Origin: Bin5 sp965261695
GTDB taxonomy: Bacteria > Chloroflexota > Anaerolineae > Caldilineales > Caldilineaceae
Assembly: GCA_965261695.1 (NCBI GenBank)
Contig: OZ253474.1
Location: 2,542,001-2,606,000 of the forward strand
Direction of reading: 5' to 3'
Length of the DNA stretch: 64,000 nt
Shown: positions 8,061 to 16,126 of the stretch, piece by piece
Position numbering within the stretch: the first letter of the stretch is position 1
Layout: each line of letters opens with the position of its first letter
The notes under the pieces: generated by a model
What the model saw: only the letters and a program-made list of their open reading frames with translations
Told to the model about the DNA's origin: nothing
Databases searched by the model: none
Made by a program: the position numbers and the translations under genes

Positions 8061-8858
8061 ATGACCGAACAGACGGTTTCTGAACTGCTGGATCTGAGCG
8101 GGAAAGTGGTGATTGTTACGGGCGCGGCCGGCTGGCTGGGCGCGGCGATGAGTCGCGGGCTGGCGGAAGCGGGCGCGACGGTCGCGGTGACCAGTCGCGC
8201 TACGGAACGGGCTGACGCCTTTGCCGCGACATTGCCCGGCAGCGGTCATGCCGGTTTCGGCCTGGCGCAGGACGACAGCGAGGCGATCCCGGCGTTTGTG
8301 GAGGCGGTGGTGGAGCGGCTGGGGCAGGTGGACGTGCTGGTCAACAACGCCTACGGCGGCAGCGCGCCCAGCATCGACACGGCCAGCGCGGCAGATTTCG
8401 ACCAGGCCTATCACACCGGCGTGACGGGCTATTTTCTGCTGGCGCGGGAGGTCGTGCGCCATCTGCGCAGCCGCGGCGCGCCCGGCTCGATCATCAACAT
8501 CGCCAGCATGTACGGGGTGGTTGCCAGCTACCCGGATGCGTACACCGGTTTAGAGATGAACAGTCCGCCCAACTATCACGGCCTGAAGGGCGGCCTGATT
8601 CACCTGACGCGTCATTTGGCGGCGTATTGGGCGCAGGACGGGGTGCGGGTGAACGCGATCAGCCCCGGCCCGTTTCCGTCGGCGCGGGTGCGGGAGGCCG
8701 AGCCGGCATTCGTTGCCAGGCTGGCAGAACGGGTGCCGATGCAACGGATGGGCGAGCCGGCAGAGTTGAAAGGGATTGTGGTTCTGCTGGCGAGCGAGGG
8801 CAGCAGCTACATCACCGGCCAGAACATCCTGGTCGACGGCGGCTGGACGGCGTGGTAG
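8061..8858 (+). CDS. SDR-family NAD(P)-dependent oxidoreductase
   Basis: A classical short-chain dehydrogenase/reductase of 265 aa. It has the Rossmann glycine motif TGAAGWLG (about residues 19-26), the NNAYGG strand-4 motif, the catalytic Ser in INIASMYG, and the catalytic YxxxK as YHGLK. The C-terminal ITGQNILVDGGW is typical of the 3-oxoacyl-ACP-reductase/sugar-dehydrogenase-like branch. Substrate unknown. The ATG at 8061 is preceded by AGGGGAG at good spacing, better than an upstream in-frame ATG at 8028. The D-threonine-aldolase-like gene follows after a heptamer repeat; a shared hydroxy- or amino-acid pathway is possible but unproven. Confidence 0.92.
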   Translation: MTEQTVSELLDLSGKVVIVTGAAGWLGAAMSRGLAEAGATVAVTSRATERADAFAATLPGSGHAGFGLAQDDSEAIPAFVEAVVERLGQVDVLVNNAYGGSAPSIDTASAADFDQAYHTGVTGYFLLAREVVRHLRSRGAPGSIINIASMYGVVASYPDAYTGLEMNSPPNYHGLKGGLIHLTRHLAAYWAQDGVRVNAISPGPFPSARVREAEPAFVARLAERVPMQRMGEPAELKGIVVLLASEGSSYITGQNILVDGGWTAW

Positions 8859-8860
8859 GG

Positions 8861-8899
8861 CAGTGGATAGAGGCCAGTGGTCAGTGACCAGTGGCTATT
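8861..8899. repeat. Short heptamer array (CAGTGGT type)
   Basis: A run of units around GGCCAGT, GGTCAGT and GACCAGT lies between the stop of the SDR gene and the next gene. Same dispersed 7-bp family as at 4242. Confidence 0.7.
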
Positions 8900-8967
8900 G
8901 GATTGCACTGGCCGCGAAGAACCGGAAATAGCAAACCCGAAATAACATAACTGTGAGGTTTCTTCTT

Positions 8968-10056
8968 ATGACTGAAATCGGACGTGCAAAAGAACTGCTC
9001 GATACACCCACGCTCTGGGTGGATCTGGATGTGCTGGATGCGAACATTGCGTTGCTGATGGGCAATTTCAGGGATGCGGGCGTGAACTGGCGCCCCCATA
9101 CGAAGGGAATCAAGATACCCGCCATCGCGCATAAGATGATCGCGGCGGGCGCGCTCGGCGTCACCTGCGCCAAGCTGGGCGAAGCGGAGGTGATGGCGCA
9201 GGCCGGCGTGGGCGACATTCTCATCGCCAATCAGGTGGTGGGATCGCAGAAGTACGCGCGGCTGGCCGCGCTGCAACGCCACGCCGACGTGAAGATCGCG
9301 GTGGACAACACGACAACGCTGGACGCCCTCGGCGCGGCCGCGCTAGCCGTCGGTGTCGAGATTCCCGTTGTAGTCGAGCTCAATGTGGGGATGAACCGGG
9401 CGGGCGTTACGCCGGGCACGGCGGCTGTGGCGCTGGCCGGAACGGTCCACGAGCAGGATGGTGTGCGGCTGGCCGGGCTGATGGCGTGGGAGGGGCATAC
9501 GATCTCGGTGGAGGATGCGGACGAGCGGGCGGCGGCGATCAAGCATTCGATTGGGCAGTTGGCCGCGTCGGTGCAGGCGTGCCGCAAGGCGGGGCTGCCG
9601 GTCGAGATCGTGAGTTGCGGCGGCAGCGGCACGATGAATGTGACGGCGCACCAGCCGGAGGTGACCGAGATCCAGGCCGGCGGCGCCATCTTCGGCGACG
9701 CCACCTATCAGCGCTGGGGCGTGCCGACGGACCCGGCGCTGTTTGGGCAGGCGGTGGTGACGAGCCGCCCCGCGCCCGACCGGATCATCACCGACGCCGG
9801 GTTCAAGACGCTGCCGGGCACGGAGAGGCAGCCGCTGGCGGTGGGGCTGGCGAACGTGGTCAACATCACCCCCTCGGCGGAGCACGGGGTGATCACGCTG
9901 TCAGCGCCGAACGAGAGCGTACAGGTGGGCGAAGTGCTGGATTTCATCGTCGGCTACGGCGATGCGACGGTCTTCCTCCACGATGCGATGTACGGTGTGC
10001 GCAAGGGCATTGTGGAGACGGTCTGGCCGATCAGCGGGCGCGGGAAGTTGAGGTAG
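8968..10056 (+). CDS. D-threonine aldolase/D-serine dehydratase-like PLP enzyme
   Basis: A fold-type III (alanine-racemase-like TIM barrel) PLP enzyme of 362 aa. The N-terminal TPTLWVDLDVLDANI and RPHTKGIKIP carry the family start and the PLP-binding Lys. Phosphate-binding glycines are in VSCGGSGT and the start of the C-terminal beta domain is near DAGFKTLPG. Family members act on beta-hydroxy D-amino acids. The metal site of D-threonine aldolase and D-serine dehydratase normally has a His near the C-terminus in a P-x-H-x-(C/D) context; here the corresponding stretch reads VGYGDATVFLHD, so the His seems replaced by Tyr. The ATG at 8968 has CTGTGAGG upstream; a GTG at 8953 is the alternative. 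Confidence 0.82.
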   Translation: MTEIGRAKELLDTPTLWVDLDVLDANIALLMGNFRDAGVNWRPHTKGIKIPAIAHKMIAAGALGVTCAKLGEAEVMAQAGVGDILIANQVVGSQKYARLAALQRHADVKIAVDNTTTLDALGAAALAVGVEIPVVVELNVGMNRAGVTPGTAAVALAGTVHEQDGVRLAGLMAWEGHTISVEDADERAAAIKHSIGQLAASVQACRKAGLPVEIVSCGGSGTMNVTAHQPEVTEIQAGGAIFGDATYQRWGVPTDPALFGQAVVTSRPAPDRIITDAGFKTLPGTERQPLAVGLANVVNITPSAEHGVITLSAPNESVQVGEVLDFIVGYGDATVFLHDAMYGVRKGIVETVWPISGRGKLR

Positions 10057-10069
10057 TGGGTATATCGAC

Positions 10070-10294
10070 ATAGAGTGCAGCATCGAAGGTTGTGCGGGAG
10101 AATATGAAGCGCGAACGGTCTTACATGCTGTCCGGCGCGCCGGCCAGATCGTTGTCATTGACCATGTGCCGGCTGACGTCTGTTCCGTATGCGGCGACGC
10201 GCTGCTGGAACCAGGCACGGTGCGCAGAATTGAACGCCTGCTCATGGGGAAAGGCAAACCGCCGATGACTGTGCCACTCTACGAATTCGCCTGA
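10070..10294 (+). CDS. YgiT/MqsA-type zinc-finger protein, start codon missing or unusual
   Basis: The frame open from 10052 reads IECSIEGCAGEYEARTVL..., later DHVPADVCSVCGDALL and ends TVPLYEFA. This is the YgiT-type zinc-finger pattern (C-x4-C, then V-P-A-x-V-C-x-x-C-G) of MqsA-like antitoxins, about 74 aa. No ATG, GTG or TTG lies before the first Cys pair; the codon at the expected Met position is ATA (10070). Either an ATA/ATC start is used or the gene lost its start by point mutation. It ends 9 bp before the MNT gene, so the three genes (zinc finger, MNT, HEPN) probably formed one operon. MqsA-like proteins usually pair with MqsR/DUF4258 toxins; none is adjacent. Confidence 0.6.
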   Translation: MECSIEGCAGEYEARTVLHAVRRAGQIVVIDHVPADVCSVCGDALLEPGTVRRIERLLMGKGKPPMTVPLYEFA

Positions 10295-10303
10295 AATACA
10301 ACG

Positions 10304-10597
10304 ATGAGATCGGCGGAAGAGATCCTCACTATTCTTGGCGATAGGAAGCCTGAACTTGAGCGGCGCTTCGGCGTGCGGCGGATCGGGCTTTACGGGTCGT
10401 ATGCGCACGGCAGGCAGACCGAAAAGAGCGATATTGACCTGGTGGTGGAACTGAAGGAGCCGAAATTCGACGCTTTGGCCGGGCTATACATCTATATCGA
10501 AGAAGCTCTGGGCCGCGAGGTGGATATTCGGCGGATTAGTAAGAAAATAGACACTCCCTTTATGCGGCGAATCGAAAGGGAGGCATTGTTCGTATGA
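10304..10597 (+). CDS. MNT-domain nucleotidyltransferase (MntA-type antitoxin)
   Basis: A 97-aa minimal nucleotidyltransferase. The motif GSYAHGRQTEKSDIDL contains the GS(x)10DxD signature of the Pol-beta-like MNT family; a third acidic residue lies in REVDIRR. In MNT-HEPN (type VII) modules this enzyme AMPylates the HEPN toxin and silences it. Its stop overlaps the HEPN start by ATGA, which indicates translational coupling and supports the pair assignment. Confidence 0.9.
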   Translation: MRSAEEILTILGDRKPELERRFGVRRIGLYGSYAHGRQTEKSDIDLVVELKEPKFDALAGLYIYIEEALGREVDIRRISKKIDTPFMRRIEREALFV

Positions 10598-10962
10598 ATG
10601 ACGCCGTCCGAGATAGCCTGGAGAATATACAAGCGTCGATCATCCTCATTCAACGTCGATTCATCGACATACAAACGGCTGATCAACTGCTATCGGACAC
10701 TGACGATCTCTTGACTCTGGATGCGGTTGCAACGCGTCTGCAGATTGTTGGCGAGAATGTAAAAAGTCTCGCGAGCCTTGCCCCGGAATTACTGCAAAGA
10801 TATCCTGAAATCGAATGTGACAAAATTATGCGCCTACGCGACATAATCTCCCATCACTATGATGTCTTGGATCACGAGATTATCTTCAATGCTTGCAAAG
10901 AAAACATACCTGAATTGCACAGAGTCATAGAACTCATGGCCAAGAGTGACTCGACTGATTAG
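10594..10962 (+). CDS. HEPN-domain RNase toxin (HepT/DUF86)
   Basis: A 122-aa helical HEPN protein. The RX4-6H RNase motif is visible as RDIISHHYD in MRLRDIISHHYDVLDHEII; the Tyr next to the His is the residue AMPylated by MntA in studied systems. The overlap with the upstream MNT gene and the helical DUF86 layout make it the toxin half of a type VII toxin-antitoxin pair. Its low-GC codon use differs from flanking core genes, suggesting transfer. Confidence 0.88.
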   Translation: MNDAVRDSLENIQASIILIQRRFIDIQTADQLLSDTDDLLTLDAVATRLQIVGENVKSLASLAPELLQRYPEIECDKIMRLRDIISHHYDVLDHEIIFNACKENIPELHRVIELMAKSDSTD

Positions 10963-11017
10963 CCCCTAAGCAATTTGCTGTGCTTGGCCTCAAAGCCGGA
11001 CGAGAAAGAGGACAGTC

Positions 11018-12130
11018 ATGAATATCGACGTTGTCGAACTTGCGAGCGAACTGATCGCGATGCCGTCGGAGACGCCGACGAGCAACCGGGCGATCTCCGA
11101 TTTCTTGCGCGGGCTGCTGCAGGAGGGCGGCTTCGCGGTTGAGGAGTGTACCTACATCGACGCCTTCGACGTGGAGAAGGTCAGCCTGGTGGCCAAGAAG
11201 GGCGAGGGGAACGGCGGGCTGGGCCTGTTCAGCCATTCGGACACGGTGCCGGGCGACGCCGGCTGGGAGCCGTTCAGTCCGACAGTGGCCGACGGGCGGC
11301 TGCTGGGTCGCGGCTCGGCCGATATGAAGGGGCCTTTGGCGGCGTCGATTGCGGCGGCGTGCCGCTTCAACGCCGCTGACCTGGAGCGGCCGCTGGTCAT
11401 CGCCGTCACCGCGGACGAGGAGCGGGGGCACACCGGCGCGCACGACATTGTCGAACGCTCGCAGACGTTGACGAGCGGCTGGCCGCAGTACTGCATCGTC
11501 TGCGAACCGTCTACGTTGCAGCCGGTCTATGCGCACAAGGGCGGCGCCGGCATCACGGTCACGGCGCGGGGAGTGGCCGCGCACACGAGCACGGACAAGG
11601 GCGTGTCGGCCAACTTCAAGATCGCGCCTTTTCTGGCCGAGATGACGGAGTTGGCGCAGACCTTCCGCGCCGAGGAGCGCTTCCAGAACCCGCTTTTCGG
11701 CCCGCCGACCAACGGCTTCAATCTGGTGATCAGCGACGGCGATACGGCGACGAACGTGACGGCGGCGCGGACGGTGGCGCGCCTGAGCATCCGGGCGATG
11801 CCGGACGCCTGCTTCGAGGAGGCGGTGCAGATGGTTGTGGCGCGGGCGCAAGCGCACGGCCTGGAGGTAGCGCAGCGCAGCACTGGCCCATTTTTCGCCG
11901 ACGCGGACGGCCCGCTGGCGCAGGCGGCCTGTCGCGCGACCGGCGCGCCGCGCGCGGTCACCGTCCCGTACGGCACCGAAGCCGAGTGCTATCAGAACTA
12001 TATGGACGCGCTGGTGCTCGGCCCCGGCAGCATCGACCAGGCCCACACGGTCGGCGAGTGGATCGCAATCGAGCAGTTGCAGGAGGCGGTGGAGGTGTAC
12101 ACGCGGCTGATTGAGGAGTTGTGCGGGTAG
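11018..12130 (+). CDS. M20-family metallopeptidase (ArgE/DapE-like)
   Basis: A cytosolic zinc hydrolase of 370 aa acting on an N-acyl amino acid or dipeptide. Metal ligands are in FSHSDTVPG (His), GRGSADMKG (Asp), the catalytic TADEERG (Glu-Glu) and VCEPS (Glu); a late His sits in IDQAHTVGEW. The central dimerisation domain follows AAHTSTDKG. It could be an acetylornithine deacetylase or succinyl-diaminopimelate desuccinylase, but sequence alone does not choose. Its 3' end is duplicated as broken copies near 15900-16086 and 29975-30171. The start ATG follows GAGAAAGAGGA. Confidence 0.9.
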   Translation: MNIDVVELASELIAMPSETPTSNRAISDFLRGLLQEGGFAVEECTYIDAFDVEKVSLVAKKGEGNGGLGLFSHSDTVPGDAGWEPFSPTVADGRLLGRGSADMKGPLAASIAAACRFNAADLERPLVIAVTADEERGHTGAHDIVERSQTLTSGWPQYCIVCEPSTLQPVYAHKGGAGITVTARGVAAHTSTDKGVSANFKIAPFLAEMTELAQTFRAEERFQNPLFGPPTNGFNLVISDGDTATNVTAARTVARLSIRAMPDACFEEAVQMVVARAQAHGLEVAQRSTGPFFADADGPLAQAACRATGAPRAVTVPYGTEAECYQNYMDALVLGPGSIDQAHTVGEWIAIEQLQEAVEVYTRLIEELCG

Positions 12131-12490
12131 CGGCCACAAATTCTCCCGTCCGCATTCTGGGAGTGCGGAAATCCTTCCCGTACTTGCGGCGCGCCGGGAC
12201 CGTCGCGCCCTCTACTATGTCTTCCGAAAACGCTTATGGCGCAGTCAAGTATAACTCGGTATATGAGTAGCAAGCCGGATTGGACGACTATTGCGCCTTC
12301 TTCAACCATGAGACGCACGAAAGTCTCAACCATCGGACTCTGGCTGAACGGCACTATACGCTCTGACCGGGGCTGACTGCATCCGGCTAGATGTACATTA
12401 TTTTTCCACTTGGTGGTCCAGTGATTGGGACCAACCATTCAGTAAATATAAAGTAAGTTCATCTCGAACGCCCAAAGGCATTTTCACTTA
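12131..12490. other. Non-coding gap with inverted repeat
   Basis: No supported gene. At 12414-12433 there is an inverted repeat, TGGTCC - 8 nt - GGACCA, of the same GGTCCA...TTGGGACC type found at 40576 and 29831 and at the ends of IS3 remnants. The remaining sequence shows no similarity to the rest of the window that I can see. Confidence 0.5.
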
Positions 12491-14497
12491 TCAGGTCGCC
12501 AACTTGACTTCGCTTGCCATCAGCTTGCCGCGAGATTTGGGGTTGGGTGCAGCCCGGTATTCTACCCTCTTGCCTGGAATCCTGAGGTGCCATGGAATTA
12601 AGCTGATCTGACTTTCGTGTACGAAAATGTCGCCTCCAGCATCCCTCTCGATGAACCCGTAGTTCTTCCATTCATCGAACCATATCAATGCACCTTGTTC
12701 TATACCTCCAGGTGTCGTGCGCATTGATCGATTCCGGTCACCTTCAGCAGGCAAGCCTGAGTCCATGGTCCGGACCAATTGCTCCGTGAAAGCCCTCAGG
12801 CGATGTGGAGGGTTCCGTTCTCCGCGGCGTGTACCAAATTTGGCTAAAGCCGTTTTCAACACTCCCGCCACTTGGGCAATCTCTTTTTCACCTCCTTCGG
12901 GATCGCGAAGGACTTCGACGATACCTAAAGAATAGTCGGTGATAGAATTGCTGTTCAAATGGGGTACTTTCTGGCCTCCAGTGGACATTCTCAGGAGCAT
13001 CAGAAGCTGATACTTGTAAAATCGTAACTCTCGTTCATCTGGGCGCGAGTTGAGCCAGTCCTCGACAGCCAGAAGCGTTACACCGCTTGCATAGTAGGGA
13101 GCTGGCTTATGGTCATTAGAAAAGAGTCTCTCATACGATCTGAGTAGCTCGCCATAATAGCGTGGATGGCTGTGAGGTTCATTGAGGAACATTCCTATGA
13201 AAGACTTGATCTGCGCGGTCAATGAAACAATGTTCTTAGGGCTAATGTTGTCCCTAGCGTATTGTTTTGAACGACGTTCATAGTGGATGCGATCTGAAAA
13301 GCTTCTGGATTCTTCTCGAATCCTATAAAAGTCTTCAAGCTCTCTGTGGAATTGCGTAAGTGACTCAAGAGCTTCGGGCAGGACCGCCGTCTGGCGATTG
13401 GTGGCCTTAATGACCTCGGTAATCACCTGTGTATGACTAGTAGCCACTAGCTTGACAGGGATGAATGTATCCGCATCAATGTTGGCTCTATTCTGAAACA
13501 ATATGTTTGTCGTCTGACACCCGTTAACGATTTGGAAATCTGATATCTTGAAAATGTCTCCTCTCCTGTTCAACTCACGGGCCACTATTGTCACTCCATT
13601 GTTCAGTAGCGGAAAATTACGCCTCAACTGCTCGTTAGTAAGAGTGTGGTCTATTTCACTGTTGACAGGATTGTGGCCCTGAAAGTCCCTAACGTTATCG
13701 AAGAACAATTCTCTATTGAGTTGGCCATCGGTCGTAGAAATCAAATTTATGAACTCGTCACCTCGCATCAGACCAATGTAGGCTTCGGCAACTTCGGCAA
13801 TTCTGGGAAATGCTGCAGTCTTGTCAAACTCAACTTCTTTTACTACTCCTCGCACGAGTTCTCGATAGAATGCTTTGAGCATTTCTGCGTCAACTGGGAA
13901 GGCGTTGACTTCCTTAAAGATATTTTTTTCTCGTAAGCGTTCCGCTCCGTAACTCAGGCGACCAATTGGGTCCGGAGCGTCTGCCCAAGTACCCGCGGTA
14001 ACAAAGTAAAGACAACACTTTGGGTTATCTTGCATGCGGATGCCCTGATCGTAAATGTAGCGAGTTAGGTTGACTAGCTGCTGAATTTGCGAATTGAATT
14101 CAACCTTGGAGTCTGATTTTTCAACTGCGGCGAAGAATTGTTCAACTCCAAAAGTAAAACTGCCAATATCGTTGGAGTTAATACTAGAAGAGGATTTCGC
14201 CTGAACGAAGATGAATTCAACATTCAGCCCGTGGTTTACTTCCAAAAAGAAATCCACATCCTCTTCTGCACGCGCTGGCCTTCCGTTCACCAGAATCGCG
14301 ATGGCATCCATTCCTCCATCGCCGCCACCGCCAACTAGAACACCGTCTTCCATGTCGGTAATGTCAGACTGGTGATACTTTCTAAAAACCACAGAGGCAG
14401 CAAATGCCTCAAATAACTCGCCCGATTTGAGATGGGTTAAGCCTCTAGATTCTGCGAAATTCTTGACAAATCCTTCTAGTACAATGTCCTTCATCAT
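12491..14497 (-). CDS. AIPR abortive-infection protein with nuclease core and C-terminal cold-shock domain
   Basis: A 668-aa defence protein. Near residues 55-105 a PD-(D/E)xK-like signature is visible: GGGDGGMDAIAI then VEFIFVQAKSS (G-x-D...Q-x-K). The AIPR core follows with NVRDFQGHNPVN, the LNNGVTIV strand and FQIVNGCQTTN. The last about 65 residues form a cold-shock nucleic-acid-binding fold: GALIWFDEWKNYGFIERD, then DIFVHES, an RNP-like pattern. Known AIPR proteins block phage; the added cold-shock domain suggests binding of single-stranded DNA or RNA. The ATG pair at 14497/14494 follows AAGGAG; the second ATG has the better spacing. Longer upstream reading runs through a tRNA remnant and gene debris and is rejected. 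Low GC marks it as acquired. Confidence 0.88.
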   Translation of the reverse strand: MMKDIVLEGFVKNFAESRGLTHLKSGELFEAFAASVVFRKYHQSDITDMEDGVLVGGGGDGGMDAIAILVNGRPARAEEDVDFFLEVNHGLNVEFIFVQAKSSSSINSNDIGSFTFGVEQFFAAVEKSDSKVEFNSQIQQLVNLTRYIYDQGIRMQDNPKCCLYFVTAGTWADAPDPIGRLSYGAERLREKNIFKEVNAFPVDAEMLKAFYRELVRGVVKEVEFDKTAAFPRIAEVAEAYIGLMRGDEFINLISTTDGQLNRELFFDNVRDFQGHNPVNSEIDHTLTNEQLRRNFPLLNNGVTIVARELNRRGDIFKISDFQIVNGCQTTNILFQNRANIDADTFIPVKLVATSHTQVITEVIKATNRQTAVLPEALESLTQFHRELEDFYRIREESRSFSDRIHYERRSKQYARDNISPKNIVSLTAQIKSFIGMFLNEPHSHPRYYGELLRSYERLFSNDHKPAPYYASGVTLLAVEDWLNSRPDERELRFYKYQLLMLLRMSTGGQKVPHLNSNSITDYSLGIVEVLRDPEGGEKEIAQVAGVLKTALAKFGTRRGERNPPHRLRAFTEQLVRTMDSGLPAEGDRNRSMRTTPGGIEQGALIWFDEWKNYGFIERDAGGDIFVHESQISLIPWHLRIPGKRVEYRAAPNPKSRGKLMASEVKLAT

Positions 14498-14549
14498 GTT
14501 CTCCTTAAATGTGTTGGCTCTCAACTGGATCTTCCAAACTTTCAAAGTT

Positions 14550-14633
14550 AGGCCGGGTGGAATTTCGAACCAACGCAACGTTACACGCCGGCGGATTTTA
14601 GGTCCGCTGCGTATTCCGTTCCGGCACCGAACT
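14550..14633 (-). pseudogene. tRNA-Leu(UAA)-like remnant
   Basis: Read on the minus strand, the segment has a class II tRNA look: a D-arm region GGTGCCGGAACGGAATACGC, a perfect 5-bp anticodon stem GCGGA/TCCGC around the loop CCTAAAA (anticodon UAA), a long variable region, and GGTTCGAAATTCC in the T-arm position followed by CCCGGCC. The T stem and the acceptor stem do not pair properly (the 5' side reads AGTTCGG), so this is a decayed or chimeric tRNA. It lies directly upstream of the AIPR gene. tRNA genes are common integration targets, so it may be a trace of island insertion. Confidence 0.5.
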
Positions 14634-14814
14634 GTCAGGTCATTGTAGAAGGGTCCCTTTCTCGTGTCAATTCGGCCTGCCTTCTCGCCAATTTGAGGTA
14701 ACCGGCGGACTACATAGCGAACCAATTCTAGCTGCCCAAAGTAACGCCGCACGCCACATATGGTTGGCCCTAAATCTTTGTGCCACAGATTGGGGGGATA
14801 AAGGCTGCGCCCAG

Positions 14815-14885
14815 CCCCACTCACACACCACACTGCCCCCATCCCGTAGAAACCCATGCGCCAAATCCCCCCACCCCACCAGCGC
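14815..14885 (-). pseudogene. Excalibur-domain 3'-end remnant (copy A)
   Basis: On the minus strand a short frame reads GDLAHGFLRDGGSVVCE, matching the end of an Excalibur calcium-binding domain (Y-x-x-x-x-D-x-D-G-D-G-x-x-C-E) in degraded form. It aligns with better-preserved copies at 29891-29972 and 42904-43035. No complete gene remains. Confidence 0.4.
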
Positions 14886-14967
14886 GATGCTATGCGGGTT
14901 GTCTTAGTGCCCCTTCGTGTCCCTTCGTAGATAAACACTCCCCCCATCCAGCCCAGTCCCTCATCCT

Positions 14968-14997
14968 TTGACAAGGTTTCCAGTGCTTCTGTATAAT
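14968..14997 (+). promoter_or_regulatory. Sigma-70-type promoter of truncated phytanoyl-dioxygenase copy
   Basis: TTGACA (14968-14973), an 18-bp spacer and TATAAT (14992-14997): both hexamers match the consensus. The same TTGACA-18-TATAAT arrangement precedes the intact paralogue at 31337, so the promoter was duplicated with the gene start. Confidence 0.75.
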
Positions 14998-15101
14998 CTT
15001 GCATACTCAATTCCCGCCTTACTGACAACCCAATGCTCTCCCTCACACCGTTGCCTTGGGCCGAACACTTGGAGTCGACTGTTAGACACAGGAACAATCC
15101 C

Positions 15102-15410
15102 ATGACTCTGACGACAACGCTTGAACCGACCGTAGAGACGGTGACGAGGCCGGAGATCACGGACGAACACGCGGCCTTCTTTGGTGAGAACGGCTTTCTG
15201 GCGCTGGCGGACGCGCTGACGCCGGATGAGGTTCAGGTATTGCGTGATGAGACGGTGCGCATCTGCCGGGGTGAGATGGGCGATGTCGCCGGGCTGCCGC
15301 CGGTGGGGCGCGATGACAGCGACGACGATGTGATCCGACGCACGCTGTGTGTGCATTTTCCGTATAAACTTTCGTCGGCTGGTCTCGCCCGCTCTTGTGG
15401 CGTCCCATGA
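15102..15410 (+). pseudogene. Truncated phytanoyl-CoA dioxygenase (5' fragment)
   Basis: About the first 88 codons match the N-terminus of the dioxygenase at 31477 almost exactly (MTLTTTLEPTVETVTRP..., then DDDVIRRTLCVHFP). After HFPYKLS the similarity stops and 11 unrelated codons lead to a TGA. The Fe(II)-binding HxD and all catalytic residues are missing, so no enzyme can be made. The promoter is intact, so a short peptide may still be expressed. The 3' junction is followed by a type IIG gene-end remnant. Confidence 0.85.
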
Positions 15411-15444
15411 CGACTCCAGACCTGCGGCAACGCTGCTCGCGCCC

Positions 15445-15490
15445 ACATCGATCCCCAACTGCGGTAGCCCCGCCACAATCGCATTCCGAT
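15445..15490 (-). pseudogene. Type IIG RM 3'-end remnant (very short)
   Basis: The minus strand encodes AIVAGLPQLGID, matching ELVAGLPELGIE at the C-terminus of the type IIG protein ending at 26320. Only about 15 codons are recognisable. Confidence 0.45.
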
Positions 15491-15509
15491 TTTGAATGAT
15501 CTTCTTCCA

Positions 15510-15839
15510 ATGCCGGAGCAAAGTACGGCAACAATAAACACGCAGGTGTCGTTATCGAAGGAGGCGCTGGCCGCTTTTTGTCAGCAGCACGGCATCAGAC
15601 GGCTGGCCGTCTATGGTTCAGCCCTGCGCGATGACTTCGGACCCGACAGCGACATCGATCTTCTGGTCGAGTTCGAGCCGGACTGCATCCCCGGGCTGCT
15701 GGGGGTCGCCGGCATGGAGTTGTCGCTATCTGAACTCTTTGCCGGGCGCAAAGTCGATTTACGAACAGCCGAGGATCTGAGTCCCTACTTCCGGCAGGAG
15801 GTCCTGGAGATGGCCGAAGTGCAGTCTGCGCGGGCATGA
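15510..15839 (+). CDS. Orphan MNT-domain nucleotidyltransferase
   Basis: A 109-aa MNT protein: IRRLAVYGSALRDDF then GPDSDIDLLVEFEP, the GS...SDIDL signature, and a later acidic position in RKVDLRT. It is probably an antitoxin of an MNT-HEPN pair, but no HEPN gene follows; the next recognisable sequence is a broken M20 peptidase end. The ATG at 15510 gives the family-like start; an in-frame TTG at 15492 is possible. Either the toxin was lost or the protein works with a HEPN partner elsewhere. Confidence 0.8.
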   Translation: MPEQSTATINTQVSLSKEALAAFCQQHGIRRLAVYGSALRDDFGPDSDIDLLVEFEPDCIPGLLGVAGMELSLSELFAGRKVDLRTAEDLSPYFRQEVLEMAEVQSARA

Positions 15840-15899
15840 TGAAAGCCGTCTGCGCCACATGCGCGAAGCCGCCGCGTGAGGCCGTCTCGTTTGCGCGCA

Positions 15900-16086
15900 G
15901 GCGGCGGTGGCGGTTCCTTACGACACGGAGGCGGAATGCTATCAGGACTATATGGACGCGCTGGCGCTGGTGCTGGGGCCGGGCAGCATCGAGCAGGCGC
16001 ACACGGTGGGCGAGTGGATCGCTGTGGAACAGCTGCTGGAGGCGGTTGAGGTGTACATGCGCCTGATCGAGGAGTTGTGCGCCTGA
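15900..16086 (+). pseudogene. M20 peptidase 3'-end remnant (copy A)
   Basis: The frame reads VPYDTEAECYQDYMDALALV, then GPGSIEQAHTVGEWIA and ends RLIEELCA, matching the last about 60 residues of the intact peptidase that ends at 12130. A small Ala-Leu insertion is present. No start and no catalytic domain are retained. Confidence 0.85.
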
Positions 16087-16126
16087 CGGGACGGTTCGGC
16101 TCGCTCACAATCCCGCTGCGTTGACA

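Noticed and set aside
14498..15160. N-terminal extension of the AIPR frame to 15160
   Set aside because: The extension translates the tRNA remnant and Excalibur debris; AAGGAG before 14497/14494 fixes the real start.
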